This document shows positions 1 to 10,872 of a DNA stretch of 64,000 nucleotides, piece by piece (within the stretch, counting starts at the first letter, position 1; every line of letters begins with the position of its first letter). Source of the DNA: Macrostomum hystrix (lineage: Eukaryota > Platyhelminthes > Macrostomidae); assembly GCA_950097015.1 (NCBI GenBank), contig CATNEN010000038.1:5687001-5751000 (forward strand). The letters run 5' to 3'. A model generated the notes under the pieces. The model did not search any database. It was not told the origin of the DNA and saw only the letters and a program-made list of their open reading frames with translations. The position numbers were made by a program, and so were the translations under genes.

Positions 1-119
1 AATGATATGGTATAGAATGATATAGAATGATAGAATAATCAAATTTCAGTAGTGTTGTCGGTAATGGCACATCATTTGGTGACACTAGACCGGTTGCCAG
101 CGAGGAGGCAATTCTGCTC

Positions 120-390
120 ATTTCGCTGACTCCTGAGCATACACGCACATAGATATTGTACGCAGGCATACGCTCACACAGGTGTGTACATCTGCCCTGA
201 CTTTCTCATCGTCAGGCAGTGTACACTTCACAGTGCCTTGGAGATTGGCCATCAAGGGCGTAAATTGCAAGATAGCCCCCAAGCCTTCTCTCCGCCGCTG
301 CGCCCCAAATCAATGTGGCCTCGCCACGGAATCGAGCTTAGGGACCTTGGTACCAGAGGCAAACGCGTTAACCGTTCTGCCACTCACCCC
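120..390 (-). repeat. tRNA-derived SINE, family B, minus-strand copy
   Basis: Read on the minus strand, the segment starts with a tRNA-like head (ggttaacgcg as the A-box region, agctcgattcc as the B box) followed by a body that includes cctgacgatgagaaagtcag. The same order of head and body occurs on the plus strand at 6235-6445 and in part at about 29147-29260, so this is a dispersed family. Edges are approximate and no target duplication was found. It directly adjoins the family A SINE at 395-650. Confidence 0.6.
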
Positions 391-394
391 CTCA

Positions 395-650
395 GCCGCT
401 ACTATGGTAGATGCACATATTGCCTGTGTACTGCTGTTCAGTCCGTGGACTGGAGTGGCCCGTCAAACCAATTCGAATTTCTACTAGCTGATGGTGTTAA
501 CCTTCTTACAGCTGGGCGAAAAATACCACCCAGAAATTATGTCTTTTTTACGCAGACAAATTGCTTCCCTTGCATTGCGACTCGAACTCTTGACGTCTCC
601 GTCAAAATCTCGAAGCTCCAGCCGCTGGGCTACAAGTTTCACTGTCTCTC
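395..650 (-). repeat. tRNA-derived SINE, family A, diverged minus-strand copy
   Basis: On the minus strand this aligns with the near-complete family A copy at 23585-23905. Shared blocks are the tRNA-like head near 585-648 (antisense ctgggctaca, gactcgaactc), the motif around gtccgtggactgg at 440-455, and tagctgatgg/cagctggg at 487-515. It is clearly older and more diverged than the 23.6 kb copy. ORFs crossing this segment are not coding. Confidence 0.6.
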
Positions 651-709
651 CACATAGAGCTTCTTTCACACCTGTCATCTAAATACCAAATAATTATAAA
701 AAACCACAG

Positions 710-1964
710 ATTCGCAGCAATCCGAACGTCATCCTTGCGGCGGCCACCTCCGGCTACGTCTACAAAGCCGACTGGAGCAGCCCCGGCTTCAGCACGGTGA
801 TCACAGAGCGGGGCAACCATCTGTCAGCTGTAGACACAACCGACGACCATCTTGCCACGGTTGGCTCCGACTGCAGCGTTCGCATCTACGACCTGCGTTC
901 TTGCCAGCCCGTGCGCCAGTACTCCGGCTACCGGGACCTCGATCCCGACTGTCCCGAAGGCCACGCCACCCGCCTGTTTGCGGCGCGCTACAACGCGGAC
1001 GGACTGCTGCTGACATCCGGCTGGGACGACTGCGTGAAGTTCTGGGACCCGAGGCTGGCCATTAACGACCCAGTTAAGCGTCTGTCAGGGCCGCACATCT
1101 GCTGCCCTGATGGACTTGATGTGAAGGGCGATCGGGTGCTCACAGGTGAGTTTCAGTCTGAGTCAATCGTGTTGTGAGCAGTGTCTGCCCAGAATCTGAT
1201 CGATTTGTGCTTTGGTTTTGTTTGGCTTAGACTGCAAACGCTCCAGATGCTAGTGGGGATGGTCCGGGAGTTTTCAGAACACGTCATTCTAATTGCAAAA
1301 CCCATTACGCATAACTCGTATAGTTAATCCCCAATTATTTTATTTCGCCCAGCTGTGAAGTATAAGATAGCCCCCTGGCCAATGCGAAGCCAAGCCGAGG
1401 CTTAGAAGCTCAATCCACAGATTCTATATTACCATAGTGCATAGAAATGCTAAGTTTATAATCTTCTTGACCCTACCAATTTCAATCCACGGACTTAACA
1501 TTTGTACGTAGCCGTTTATTAGGCTGCGCATGGCTGGCTGTACATCTTGCCCAACTGGTTTAGGTGTAATTTAGATCTCTTTATATATCTAATGCTAGAA
1601 AACAACATAGAACATAGCGTTGTGGTTCTCTCTCACCTTTGCAGGCTCCTACAGGCCTGGCTCCGCTCTAGAGCTGTGGGACACCCGGCAGTGCGAGGCT
1701 CCCGTAGCCAGTTGGCCAGCCGACCACGTCTATAGCGTCCGCTTCACCGCCGGCTCCACCGTGGCCGCTGCCGGCGCTCTCAGCCGCTGCGTCACAGTCT
1801 GGTCGACGGCTGCGTCAATAGCAAATGGCGAGGAGCCTCTGCACCCGGAGCCGCTGGCACGCATCGAGCTGGACTCGGCTGTGTATTCGATGGCAACGGC
1901 GGCTGACGGTCGGCTAGCCATCGGCTGCCACAGCGGCCGGCTTCAGCTGGCCAGACTGGCCTGA
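710..1964 (+). CDS. WD40-repeat protein, C-terminal part (two exons visible)
   Basis: Two exons are visible: 710-1145 and 1645-1964, stop at 1962-1964. The first follows an acceptor (aaaccacag, ending 709) and is entered in frame 0; it ends in phase 1 at cacag|gtgagt, and the second starts after cacctttgcag. The junction reads LTG|SYRPGSALELWDTR with no break. WD40 signatures are visible: SDCSVRIYDLRS, LLTSGWDDCVKFWDPR, ALELWDTRQ and SRCVTVWST, each a blade-ending W/Y-D strand. At least four blades are present, so the start codon and the N-terminal blades must lie upstream, to the left of the SINEs or outside the window. WD40 propellers are scaffolds and the sequence gives no specific partner. 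I do not recognise the subfamily; the block GPHICCPDGLDVKGDRVLTG may be diagnostic in a database search. Confidence 0.75.
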
Positions 1965-2014
1965 CCACGGCTCAGTAGATTGGCCTGTGTGTCTTTACTA
2001 CTTTTCTAATAAGA

Positions 2015-2235
2015 CTACATGATGAAATTTAGTGAGCAGAAAAACTATTCAGCAGAAGAATCGTTGAATATCTCGACGATGTCGATGTTTTGTGATTGTG
2101 GAAGTTGCTTCATCGGATAGAGCGGAAAATGTTGCCCGTGTTTTGGATTTTCAGACGAATATTTTAGGTGGTACAGAAAAATTGTGGATTTTTGAAATAC
2201 CCCCACGGTCATTCTTTTGTTAACTGAGACCAAAT
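2015..2235 (+). repeat. Unnamed dispersed repeat, copy 1
   Basis: The block with gaatcgttgaatatctcg at about 2057 and tcatcggatagagcggaaaa at about 2110 recurs at 7385-7590, and its left part recurs inverted at 34310-34405. It lies just 3' of the WD40 gene. No coding potential, terminal repeats or target duplication could be assigned. Confidence 0.55.
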
Positions 2236-3110
2236 GAAACTATTTTTTCCGGTAACTTTTTCAGGTCTACATCTCTTTTTTCAATATTTTTTAGTCAATT
2301 TTTTAAGTACGAGCTACATCACGACGGATACAAAGTGTTCATTAACTAGTTTTGAAGTGTGTTTACAGTTTCACTGTTAAATTGCATACGCTGTTAAGCC
2401 GTCCATTAGGTTTGGTAGTGAGCTGCTTTACAATAGCTTTCGTTTTTTAATGCTTAAAAAGTCCTCCTTTAACTTAACTTGCTACGATATGCTGTATATA
2501 CGCGCACTAAAATACAGTTTCTAATCAAGTTATGCCAGCGTTTGTCCTTTGTTTTCATCCGCACACCAGCCAAACACAGTCTATAGTTTCATTTATAAGT
2601 GTATGAATAATATTTATCTAACTACACTACAATATTTCCTTTAATAATAAATATTAATTATGAGAAGTAATAAGTCTGTAGTCTATTGTACGTATAGTTC
2701 ATTTCTTTGTTGCGTAATTCGTTGCAACTAGTAAAAAAAGTACACCAAGTGTCAGAGTACGTTTTTAGTTTTGTTTGAATAAAACCGTAGAAGGTAAAAT
2801 TAGGTTTATTTTAGAATTCCGTTAAAAACTCGTTAAACATTTAAATATTTTTTAGAAATTCTTCCGGTGACTTAAAATTTTGGTTTCGAGTTTTTTCGAA
2901 ATTACATTCGGAATCGTTAGGGATGCTGTAAAACTCTGATTAAATATAAAATATTAAAATATAATTGGAAAGTTCTCACTATCAGTTCGTGATGTACGAA
3001 TAATTATAATATATGATGCTGGTAAGCGTTGCCTCACTACTTCTTCCAAAAGTTCACTTCGCTGTCTTCCACACTGCTCGCGTTCATTAGTTGCATTTAG
3101 GCTTCAGACT
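2236..3110. other. AT-rich intergenic stretch, no gene seen
   Basis: Between the 3' end of the WD40 gene (+) and the 3' end of the CUB gene (-), so it should hold two convergent 3' ends. No open frame with family similarity, repeat array or RNA gene was recognised. Confidence 0.5.
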
Positions 3111-3120
3111 TCAGACTTCA

Positions 3121-6100
3121 TCAGGCTGACTTCCTGACGAATCCGACGACGCCCCCGACGTACAGCTGGCAGATTCCACGCTCTGAATCGAATCTAGCCG
3201 CCTCGAATGCGGGCTGCACGGCTTCGCACAGCGTGGCGCACTCGATGTCGCTGCGAGCTGGCAACGAGGCAGCCGGTGACGGTTGAGGATCGGGCACTGC
3301 CTGGCGCTGCTCGTAATCTGACGAGTGTCGCGAAGGCGAGATAATAAATGAACTGGAATTCGTGTTCGTCCAAAGGGACGTTTAACGTGATCAATCAAAA
3401 TAAAATTAGCAGTTCGACTCTCACTTCCTGACGGTACGACGGTCTGATAGACCATTCGAAAGCCTCTGAATGTGTTGACGCTATTGGTGACAAATCTTAT
3501 TGACAGGAAATTGCTTCCGGAGCTGTACACGGGCGACCGAAAGTAGCCAACGCTCTCAGAAATGCTGATCAGAAGCGCTCCCTGTGAGTTGTACAGCTCG
3601 ACCCTGTCACAGCAGGTCTCCAGCTGCATGTAGCTGAACCAAGCAATTATTTTGGTCCTGTTGGATGACCTCAGGGTCCAGTCACAGTTAGCGTTGTTTT
3701 TGTAGTTGAAGCCGAAGTGAAATCCTTTATGGCTTAAAATTTCACCCGTTGGATTGTTACCGGGTCCATCAACCAGGTTCCAGGGAAGATGGCAGTCTGC
3801 AGTGTATGAGGTGACGCTTTCACAAGAGTGAAACAGAACAACGTTCGCATGAAACTGAATCTGTTCCAAAGAACTAACTGTGTACAATCATAATTTCTTA
3901 AAAATTGTTACACTTGCCCTAATTGGACCAGTGTGCTGCCAACGGTACCGCTGCAGCTATTGTGGGGCGCATTTAAAGGCTGGGTATGGCTGTTCAGTCC
4001 ATGGACTAGGGGACTCCATACCCATATATTTTCCCAGCTAATGCTTGTTTGAATTAAACAGCCAAGTTAACTGAAGCAATGCCAGCCATTGAATAAGCAG
4101 CGTGGAAAATATCAAATTGAATATTTTTTATAAAGACGTTTCTAAATCTCATTCCTTTTTTCGTGCCACGTTTACAAGGAAGGGAAAAGAAACAAAGGGG
4201 TAGAAAAATGAATTATTGCTGAAACCTAATTTTAAAGCCTGCAAAAACTCAGTATAAATAGTTATAGACGATAATTATCTCTGAAAAACCGAGTGGGCCA
4301 GTTCATCCTGTACAGAGTCAAATACGAAATGGTATCACCCCCATTTAAACTCACCGGTGGGTTCTACAGCCCAGTGCACCAGAGTGAAGCCTGAGTAGGT
4401 CTTTGTCGGATTAGTCCTAAATTGGACGGTCATGGTGTTGAAACCCGATGAAAACTCTACGGAGGCGTCTCCCGAGCCGGTGAGGGAACCGATCAGCGAA
4501 CCGTTCGGATAGAAGAAGTCCACAGCATCACAGCAGGCCTCGAGCTCGTATTGCATCACCTGAGCTACAACTACCTTCCCTGCCGGCCCGATTAGCGTCC
4601 AGGTGCACAGCATGTTATTGAAATAGGCACGATGCTGACTCTTGCCTACGTGGCTAGGTATGTAGCCTCGGCTGTTTAAGCTAACGGCCACATTGCCAGT
4701 GGCTGATCCGCACACTAAATGAAAATATTGCTAACCAGTATTGCTTTTGTTTTAAATATTGATTTGTCAATCTTTGAACTCACCTGAACCAGTTGCCTGA
4801 ACTGTGAGGCGAAATCCACTTTTCTCAATAAACACATCTGAGCTAAATGTGATGGACGTTAAGCCGGTGGAGTAGAAGACGAGCGGTGTTGGGTACTGTC
4901 CGACACCTGAGGACAAGTTCGCCACAATGTTACTCACACCATTCGAGATGAGGAGAGAATCGAAATTCGGTTCGAGCTCCAGGTAGTTAAACGTGATCAT
5001 GAGGGTCAGGGAATCGTACACCAAGACTTGCCAGCCGCATGAGTACTCTGCGGGATAGACGGTGCCAGCTGACAGACGCGGCTGACTCATCAGCGAAACA
5101 GGCGGGTCACTGGGGTCGATGGTGAGAGAGTTGGCAGAGGTTTCGTAACTGTTCCACGAGTAGGCGAGGCAAGCTGAAATTATTTTCGAGCACAATAGCG
5201 TGAAAAATTCTCATGCATTTAGTTCTGAACGTTGGTCTTACTTCTTCCATCTGGAACCACGTCGAATGTCAAATAGAAGCCTCGTGCCGGTGCGATATTG
5301 TATCTCGTATCGAAAATGATCGTCAAAGAATTCGACTTGGAGACGAGGATCTTGGATGAGATCAAATTTATTGGACTTATTTTAGCAATGCTAGAACTGG
5401 ACGGTGGGTCGACAAATTCAATCCAGTCCTGACTATCTAAGTCCAGGTGCATCAACCAAATGGAAAAATAATAACCGGCCGGTGCATTCAGCGTCCAACT
5501 GCACGTGATTCCCGGTGTATATAAGCTGCTTCGGTCTGCAAATCCGCTGTGGCTGACTACCGAGCCGGTTGAGTACGCTGCCAGACTGTAACTGATTCCA
5601 CTCTGACTGCATGCTGGGAGGTGTGGATGACAGGGGGGAGTTGTATTTTTAGGTGCCGAATGAGCGTAAACAAAACTAGACTAACTTCAGGGCAGAGCTT
5701 TGTGTGGACACTAATAAGGTGATGTTGAAGGAATGCGTTAGTTGTGTTAATAGTTTTTTACAATTGACACATGCTTCACATACTTAGTGCCAACGCATTC
5801 AGCTTCTCGGCATAGACGAACAATAAAAATCCGTTGTTGTTGAAACTATTGTCGGTGAAAAAGTTCACAGTCATTTTGTTTGACGTGGAAAAGTAGGTCG
5901 GAGAAACATAGCTGCCGAAATTAACTTGCAGTGTGACGATTCGCGGCCCAGATGATGAGCCGTCGAAGAGAATGACACCGTCGCAGCAGGTCTCGAAAGA
6001 AGCGTAGGTGAAAAAAGCACCGATGCGGTAACCCTGAGGAGCCGTGATGCTCGAGATGCAGTTCTGACTGATGGCGTACGCACTGGTCCCCGCAGTGTCG

Positions 6101-9100
6101 TGGCTCAGGATCCGGAAGGTGGTACCATCAATTGGCGCTTCGAAATTTCCACTGCACACTGAAATTTAGAATATGTTTTACAGAAGACGTTATTTCATTA
6201 AAGCACGGGTTTCTTTTTTATTTAACTGTGAAGTGCGAGTGCCGGATCGCTAACGCGTCCAAATATACACCAAGGTCCCTGAGCTGGAATCCGTGGCCAG
6301 GCTTTTTTTATTCGTCCACAGCCGAGGAGAGAAGGTTTTGGAGGTTGTCATGAATTTTTTTTCCAATGAGTGTCAACCCGCACTATGATTTCGTGCGTCG
6401 CCTGACGATAAGAAAGTCAAGGCAGATAGATATACGCAACAGTGTGAGTATGCCAGATTAATGATGCATCTGTGTCAACATCAGCAGAGAAAATTATTAT
6501 TAAGCCGGATAATTTAACGATTACCAAGTCCAGTACCAAACCCGCATCTTACCCAGTGTGTTCTGATACAAAACCGCAACGCGAAACCCCGCAAACGAGA
6601 CGCTTCCGTCTGAAGTGAACTGCACATTCAGGGAGTTGCCCCTGGTGTACATCCACTCGGTTGGGTAAGCGCCGGTCCGCGTCGAGACCCTGGCCATCAC
6701 AGTGCTGTTGTCATAGACGGTCAGAAAGTCGTACTGCGGCTCAAGCTCGGCCTGAAGAATCATTACCTTCAAAACCGCAGGTGCTGGCACCCGGAAGGTG
6801 AATTGGCAGTCGACATTGCTGGCATAGGTGGTGCCACGCGTACCAACGCCCGGCTCACTACCGGCGATGAGCATCGGGAAGCCGGCCGACACGTCCGTTA
6901 CGTACCTCTCGGCCTGGCCACTCCGCAAGCAAACTGGAAGTAATATCAGGACAAACATCTTACCTACATTTACGTATTCTGTATTTGATTGACGCTTCTT
7001 AACAGTAACAGTTCTTAACAGGTCATTTTTCCACTGGAGAAGGCCACGGGGGCATTTGATACTTCACGATAGCACCCCAACTGAATGAGCGATTTTCGCG
7101 AAAGTCCACCATTTGAATAAAAATTTTCCGGCTTTAACAATTAAACTAACTTTCAAAGCCGTCTGACCTAGCTTCGTCGAGATATTCAGCGATTCTTGTC
7201 GAAGACGCTGGTGACAAGAAAAAAAACAGATTCATGTATAAATCTCTTTAGCGAATCAAAATAGGTTCAAATGTGTATAAATTAACAGTATAATCAATAC
7301 TATGTAGTCAATAATAAGAGCCGACATGATTGAATTTATTAATTTGTGAGTATACTTTTTTCTCTATCTAGGTGCCGTTTGTCACTAACCACACAGACGA
7401 GAATCGTTGAATATCCGGTCGATGTTTTGTGACACTGGAAGTTGTCTCATCGGATAGAGCGGAAAATTGTAGCCCGTCTTCTGGATTTCTCTGCCGATTG
7501 GTTAAATATTTTGAAAGATCCATCAAAAGAACAACTTTGGTATTTGAAATTCCCGGTGGTCTTCTACTCTTAACTAAGCGTGCAACAGTTGCGGACTCAG
7601 GAAGACAGAAGGGCGAATTCAAGAGTAAACTAATCTTCGAATTTTGCTTTGAAAACTTGCCGCTAACTAAGGTGGAAACGAAGTAGGACAAGATGAAGCC
7701 GTAATAGCTGACGGAGCTATCAGTTAAAAATCGCACTGTCATCACATTCGAGGTTGTTTCGTAGACAGGCTCCGAGAATCCGGGCTGTCCGCTGACAAAC
7801 GAAATCAACCGGCTGGCGGTGCTAGGACCATCGTAAAGCTCGACCTTGTCACAGCAGGCCTCCAAGTCGATGTATCTGAACCTGATGGAAATTTTCGACC
7901 CAACCGGTCCCCGGATTCTCCACTGACAGTCCATGTTGCTATCATAAGTAGATACGTACACCTGGCTGTGGCTAAATATGAAATTTGGAATTATTTGCGA
8001 TAGCTTCACTGGTATATCCTGGCTGGCGTTGAAAACTCTTGAACAATCTGAAAAGATTTGTGGTAATTGTGAGGATTGTGAGAAGTATAAGGCAATGTAG
8101 TATAAGGAAAATTATTAAATGCTCATATTGATGACATGTTGATAAGTTTTGACAGGAAGCAAATGCAATTCAGTTTTTTAATTTATCTTAAAAAACATGT
8201 TGCTTCAACGAATTTTAGAAAGCTTCATTCATGAAAAATTCATCATTTTATTTTCGTTTATTTATCATGAGGCACAATAGCAACCCATCAGACATAAAAC
8301 TTGCCTATAGTTTGGCCAACATAATTTATAAAGAAACAGTGCATTATAATTCTCGTAATACACTTATACTTAATTTAAAAGTGACTGTAATTAGATTGCT
8401 TTTGACTAGCTATTGTGCTTCATAGCTAGGCGACCGAGGCGACGCCTCGGTCAATAAAATTGCGCCTCGAGCCTTCCACCCTAGGGAGCCGAAAGAAATG
8501 GGAAATATGGTACGCATTCCCACTCGCCCCGCCAACTTTGATTGCACTTTTATGCTCTGTGTATAAACTCTGACTCTCTTTCTCTCTCGGACTCTGTCCA
8601 TAGTCTATGGTAAAAAGCAGACCTGTTTGAAGAAGAAGCGTCTGTTGTAAAAAGTTTACAATAGGCGCATATGGCTGGAAAGGCTGCCTTGGCTGGAAAT
8701 AGAGCTTTATACTTGCTGAGCTGTGACGACAGATACTAAATGGATGTACTGGGTATTTAGTATCTGTGGCTATGACTAGCTCTCGATCTTAACTGAGGCT
8801 GAGGCTGAGGCATTGATTTCCGGCACGGTACCTCCGAACACCATTAAGACGTGCTAGTGGATGTTGTCTATTCTCAAGGACTGGCACGCATTCAGTCTCT
8901 CCGTTTCCACTGTTTGCGAGTCCGAGACGTAGCTTACTGTCGAAGCCTGCCAACCGCCGGCTTCTAAGCGCATGGTGATCGAGGCCAACGGCGAGAACAA
9001 CATTGTGGGGAATACTTTCACCTAGGTGATCGTCGCGACGATGCATGCTTGTGCAATGACTATATCATTCTTGACAATACATAGCCAATGTAATAATTCT

Positions 9101-10118
9101 AGTTAAGTTTCAATGCTGTTCATGTTGTGCACGTTCTTTTTATTTCCCCCAGACGTCTGTGAGTTGTCTATGGTAAACGTTCCGTTTATCCATCCCGAGC
9201 GAGCGGGAAATAAATAATTTAGCAAATAAATGAAATGCTTTAAGACATAGACTGCGTTGGCAGGCAAACGGGGAATACATGTATAATATAGCTTTTTGCA
9301 AACCATTTGATCCTTCGAGCATTCGATTTAATTTACAGTGGCAAAATCCAAGCGTTTCAGGCCGATTTTCAAGCTTCTATGGCCAAAAGTATGACCATAG
9401 AGCAATCGATTTGATCCTTCGGACACGCATTTAGTCCCGCCCCATACATTTAATATGCCACTGTGTATGCCACTTCGTCGATGAAATCAAAGCTGTGCTC
9501 ACTTTTTTCGTCGAACATAGTGTTGGCTGCTTCGCTCTCTGACGTCTGATGATAAATATAACTGTCTAGTCTGTGTTCTAGGGCAAAAATTAATAACCAA
9601 ACAGTGGAGAGAGGCTTAAATGCGTGTCCGAAGGATCAAATCGATTGCTCTATGGTCATTCTTTTGGCCATAGACAACTGGAAAATCGGCCTGAAACTGT
9701 TGGATTTTGCCAGATAGGAACTATCTAGATAATGCATTTTCCAAGAAACGAAGTGTCCCGCCCTTCTTCTTCTAGTGGTCCTTGCTTTTTTTAAACTGTT
9801 CTAAAATATGCTCTCACCTAGTACACAAGTTATCAATGATATTTGCAAAAGCAACGGAAAGTTCATTTTCAAGGCAATTTATCAGCCCAAAAATGTGCAG
9901 AAATATCGAAACGGCGGATAAAGCTTGCATTTTGGCCTTCAGCCGTGACTATGCTCACTTTACACTGACTGGAACTTGTACGAGTACGAGCCAACGAATT
10001 CGGTTACGAGTATTATTAATATGTAGTTAGAAAAGTGTAATACTGCAAACTTACAGTTTGGCATTGCCACTACCAAGCCACCAAAGCAGGGTAGCAGAAG
10101 CGCTATCGCTAGCAGCAT
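3121..10118 (-). CDS. Secreted seven-CUB-domain protein with a PAN-like tail (nine exons)
   Basis: Minus-strand exons, in order: 10118-10055, 8047-7661, 6933-6553, 6158-5784, 5613-5242, 5173-4784, 4714-4355, 3877-3425 and 3317-3121 (stop 3123-3121). All eight introns are phase 1. The lengths sum to 2979 nt, or 992 residues. Exon 1 encodes a signal peptide (MLLAIALLLPCFGGLVVA). Exons 2-8 each encode one CUB domain, a disulfide-stabilised beta-sandwich used in extracellular binding, with recurrent cues such as C.W, the LEACCDKVELYD-type block and a closing GF..S/VY. Exon 9 encodes a short Cys-rich tail (ECATLC...RGICQLY) like half a PAN/apple domain. The protein is probably secreted; its partner is unknown. 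The 8047-7661 exon appears to use a GC donor (AGCG|GCAAGT). The least certain boundaries are the acceptors of exons 8 and 9. Confidence 0.8.
3911..4090 (-). repeat. SINE family A, 5'-truncated minus-strand copy in a CUB-gene intron
   Basis: Antisense match to the 3' two-thirds of the 23.6 kb copy: acacttgccctaattgg at the tail, gttcagtccatggact in the middle, then cagctaatgct and aactgaagcaatgcc. The tRNA-like head is missing. It lies in the last-but-one intron of the CUB gene (3878-4354), in the same orientation as that gene. Confidence 0.65.
6235..6445 (+). repeat. SINE family B, plus-strand copy in a CUB-gene intron
   Basis: A tRNA-like head (cgctaacgcg, then gagctggaatccgtgg as B-box region) is followed by a body with gaggagagaaggtttt and cctgacgataagaaagtcaa. 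The order matches the minus-strand copy at 120-390. It lies in the intron between the exons at 6933-6553 and 6158-5784, opposite to the gene. Confidence 0.6.
7175..7590 (+). repeat. Unnamed dispersed repeat, copy 2, with inverted ends
   Basis: The part at 7385-7590 matches 2050-2230 (tcatcggatagagcggaaaa shared exactly). At 7178-7207 the sequence cgtcgagatattcagcgatt is the inverse of gaatcgttgaatatc at 7392, so about 210 bp is flanked by roughly 25-bp imperfect inverted repeats, as in a small non-autonomous DNA transposon. It lies in an intron of the CUB gene. Confidence 0.5.
8432..8452. other. Near-perfect 21-nt palindrome
   Basis: gaccgaggcg and cgcctcggtc are exact reverse complements separated by one base. 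It is GC-rich in an AT-rich intron of the CUB gene. Such a hairpin could be the end of a small fold-back element; no second end was found. Confidence 0.5.
8729..8767. other. 13-bp stem inverted repeat
   Basis: acagatactaaat and atttagtatctgt are exact reverse complements around a 13-nt loop, within the large first intron of the CUB gene. Function unknown. Confidence 0.45.
9340..9710. mobile_element. Fold-back / MITE-like element with ~100-bp inverted arms
   Basis: The arm at about 9341-9440 (tggcaaaatccaa, then tcaggccgatttt, tatggccaaaag, atgaccatagagcaatcgat, ttgatccttcggacacgcat) returns as its reverse complement at about 9612-9708 with few differences. The 170-bp centre has no open frame. 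The structure is that of a non-autonomous fold-back transposon. Target duplications were not identified. It lies in the first intron of the CUB gene. An extra partial arm (tttgatccttcgagcattcg) sits just left, at about 9306-9330. Confidence 0.65.
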
Positions 10119-10872
10119 TTTGCTCACTAAGTTGATTCGTTACAATGTGCGGCTCAACAATTGCGAAAATTCAACACTGATGCTTTTTATGACTTTTTGA
10201 GAGAGTAATCCTTTGGTTGTTTTATCATATTTTGTGATTTTATCGAAAAGTCATTGAGAATTTGTCAGGAAAATCAAATCATCTGAAGTAATTTTGTTTT
10301 GCGTAAATATTGACTGAGTTACCTGTATTCACTGTTGCTATGATATGCATCCGCATAGAAAATTAATTAAAACCTTTTTTTCTAATTTAGCTTGAACAAA
10401 AACACCCACCCGACAATGTGATACGTTTTGAAAATGCGCAAAATCAGTTTTATTAAAACAGCTTATCAGCTCGCACCCGCAGAGACCACCGAATCTCAAC
10501 TGAGTTTACGTTAATTAAAAACGAGCCATTCCCCCCGCGCATCTTGAGTCTATTCGCTTGGAGTCAAATTCATGATAGCTTGAGCATAGGCTAAAGGGTG
10601 ATTCATGCCAGGGAATGTGCTCACCCTCTGAGTCTGATAGTCCTATCTTCGTACCAAGAGACTTTCTCGTAGAAGAAAGTTTTGCATAAACTTCACCTAG
10701 CGCTATTATCAGTGACACACAGCCCATTATCAGTGTTAAAATTTTAACTTCAAAAGGTGTGGCAACATCGAACAAACATAAAAATATACATTAAAAGATT
10801 TTTGAAAGCTAGCAACGACATTCAAGCGAAACTAAAGTTGAGAATTCAAGCGCAAAATATTCACAAGAGAAA
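10119..10872. other. Divergent intergenic region
   Basis: Lies between the first coding exon of the CUB gene (-) and the first alkaline phosphatase gene (+), so it should contain both promoters. No TATA box or other site can be assigned with confidence. An 86-codon minus ORF at 10775-10515 has one hydrophobic stretch but no recognisable family. Confidence 0.4.

Noticed and set aside
182-657. ORFs of 101 and 157 codons at the left end
   Set aside because: They lie across two SINEs and have no similarity to the WD40 protein.
3111-3424. Read-through of the last CUB exon in its own frame to 3111
   Set aside because: The Arg/Ser-rich tail has no family sense; a shifted frame after an acceptor at 3318 gives a Cys-patterned PAN-like tail and restores phase.
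7368-7660. Read-through of the first CUB exon as coding
   Set aside because: The frame beyond 7661 loses all CUB similarity and enters a dispersed repeat; a GC donor at 7661 keeps the phase-1 pattern.
8789-9046. 85-codon minus ORF in the first CUB intron
   Set aside because: No recognisable domain; a short plus-strand phrase ending at about 9025 also looked codon-like but has a stop close upstream.
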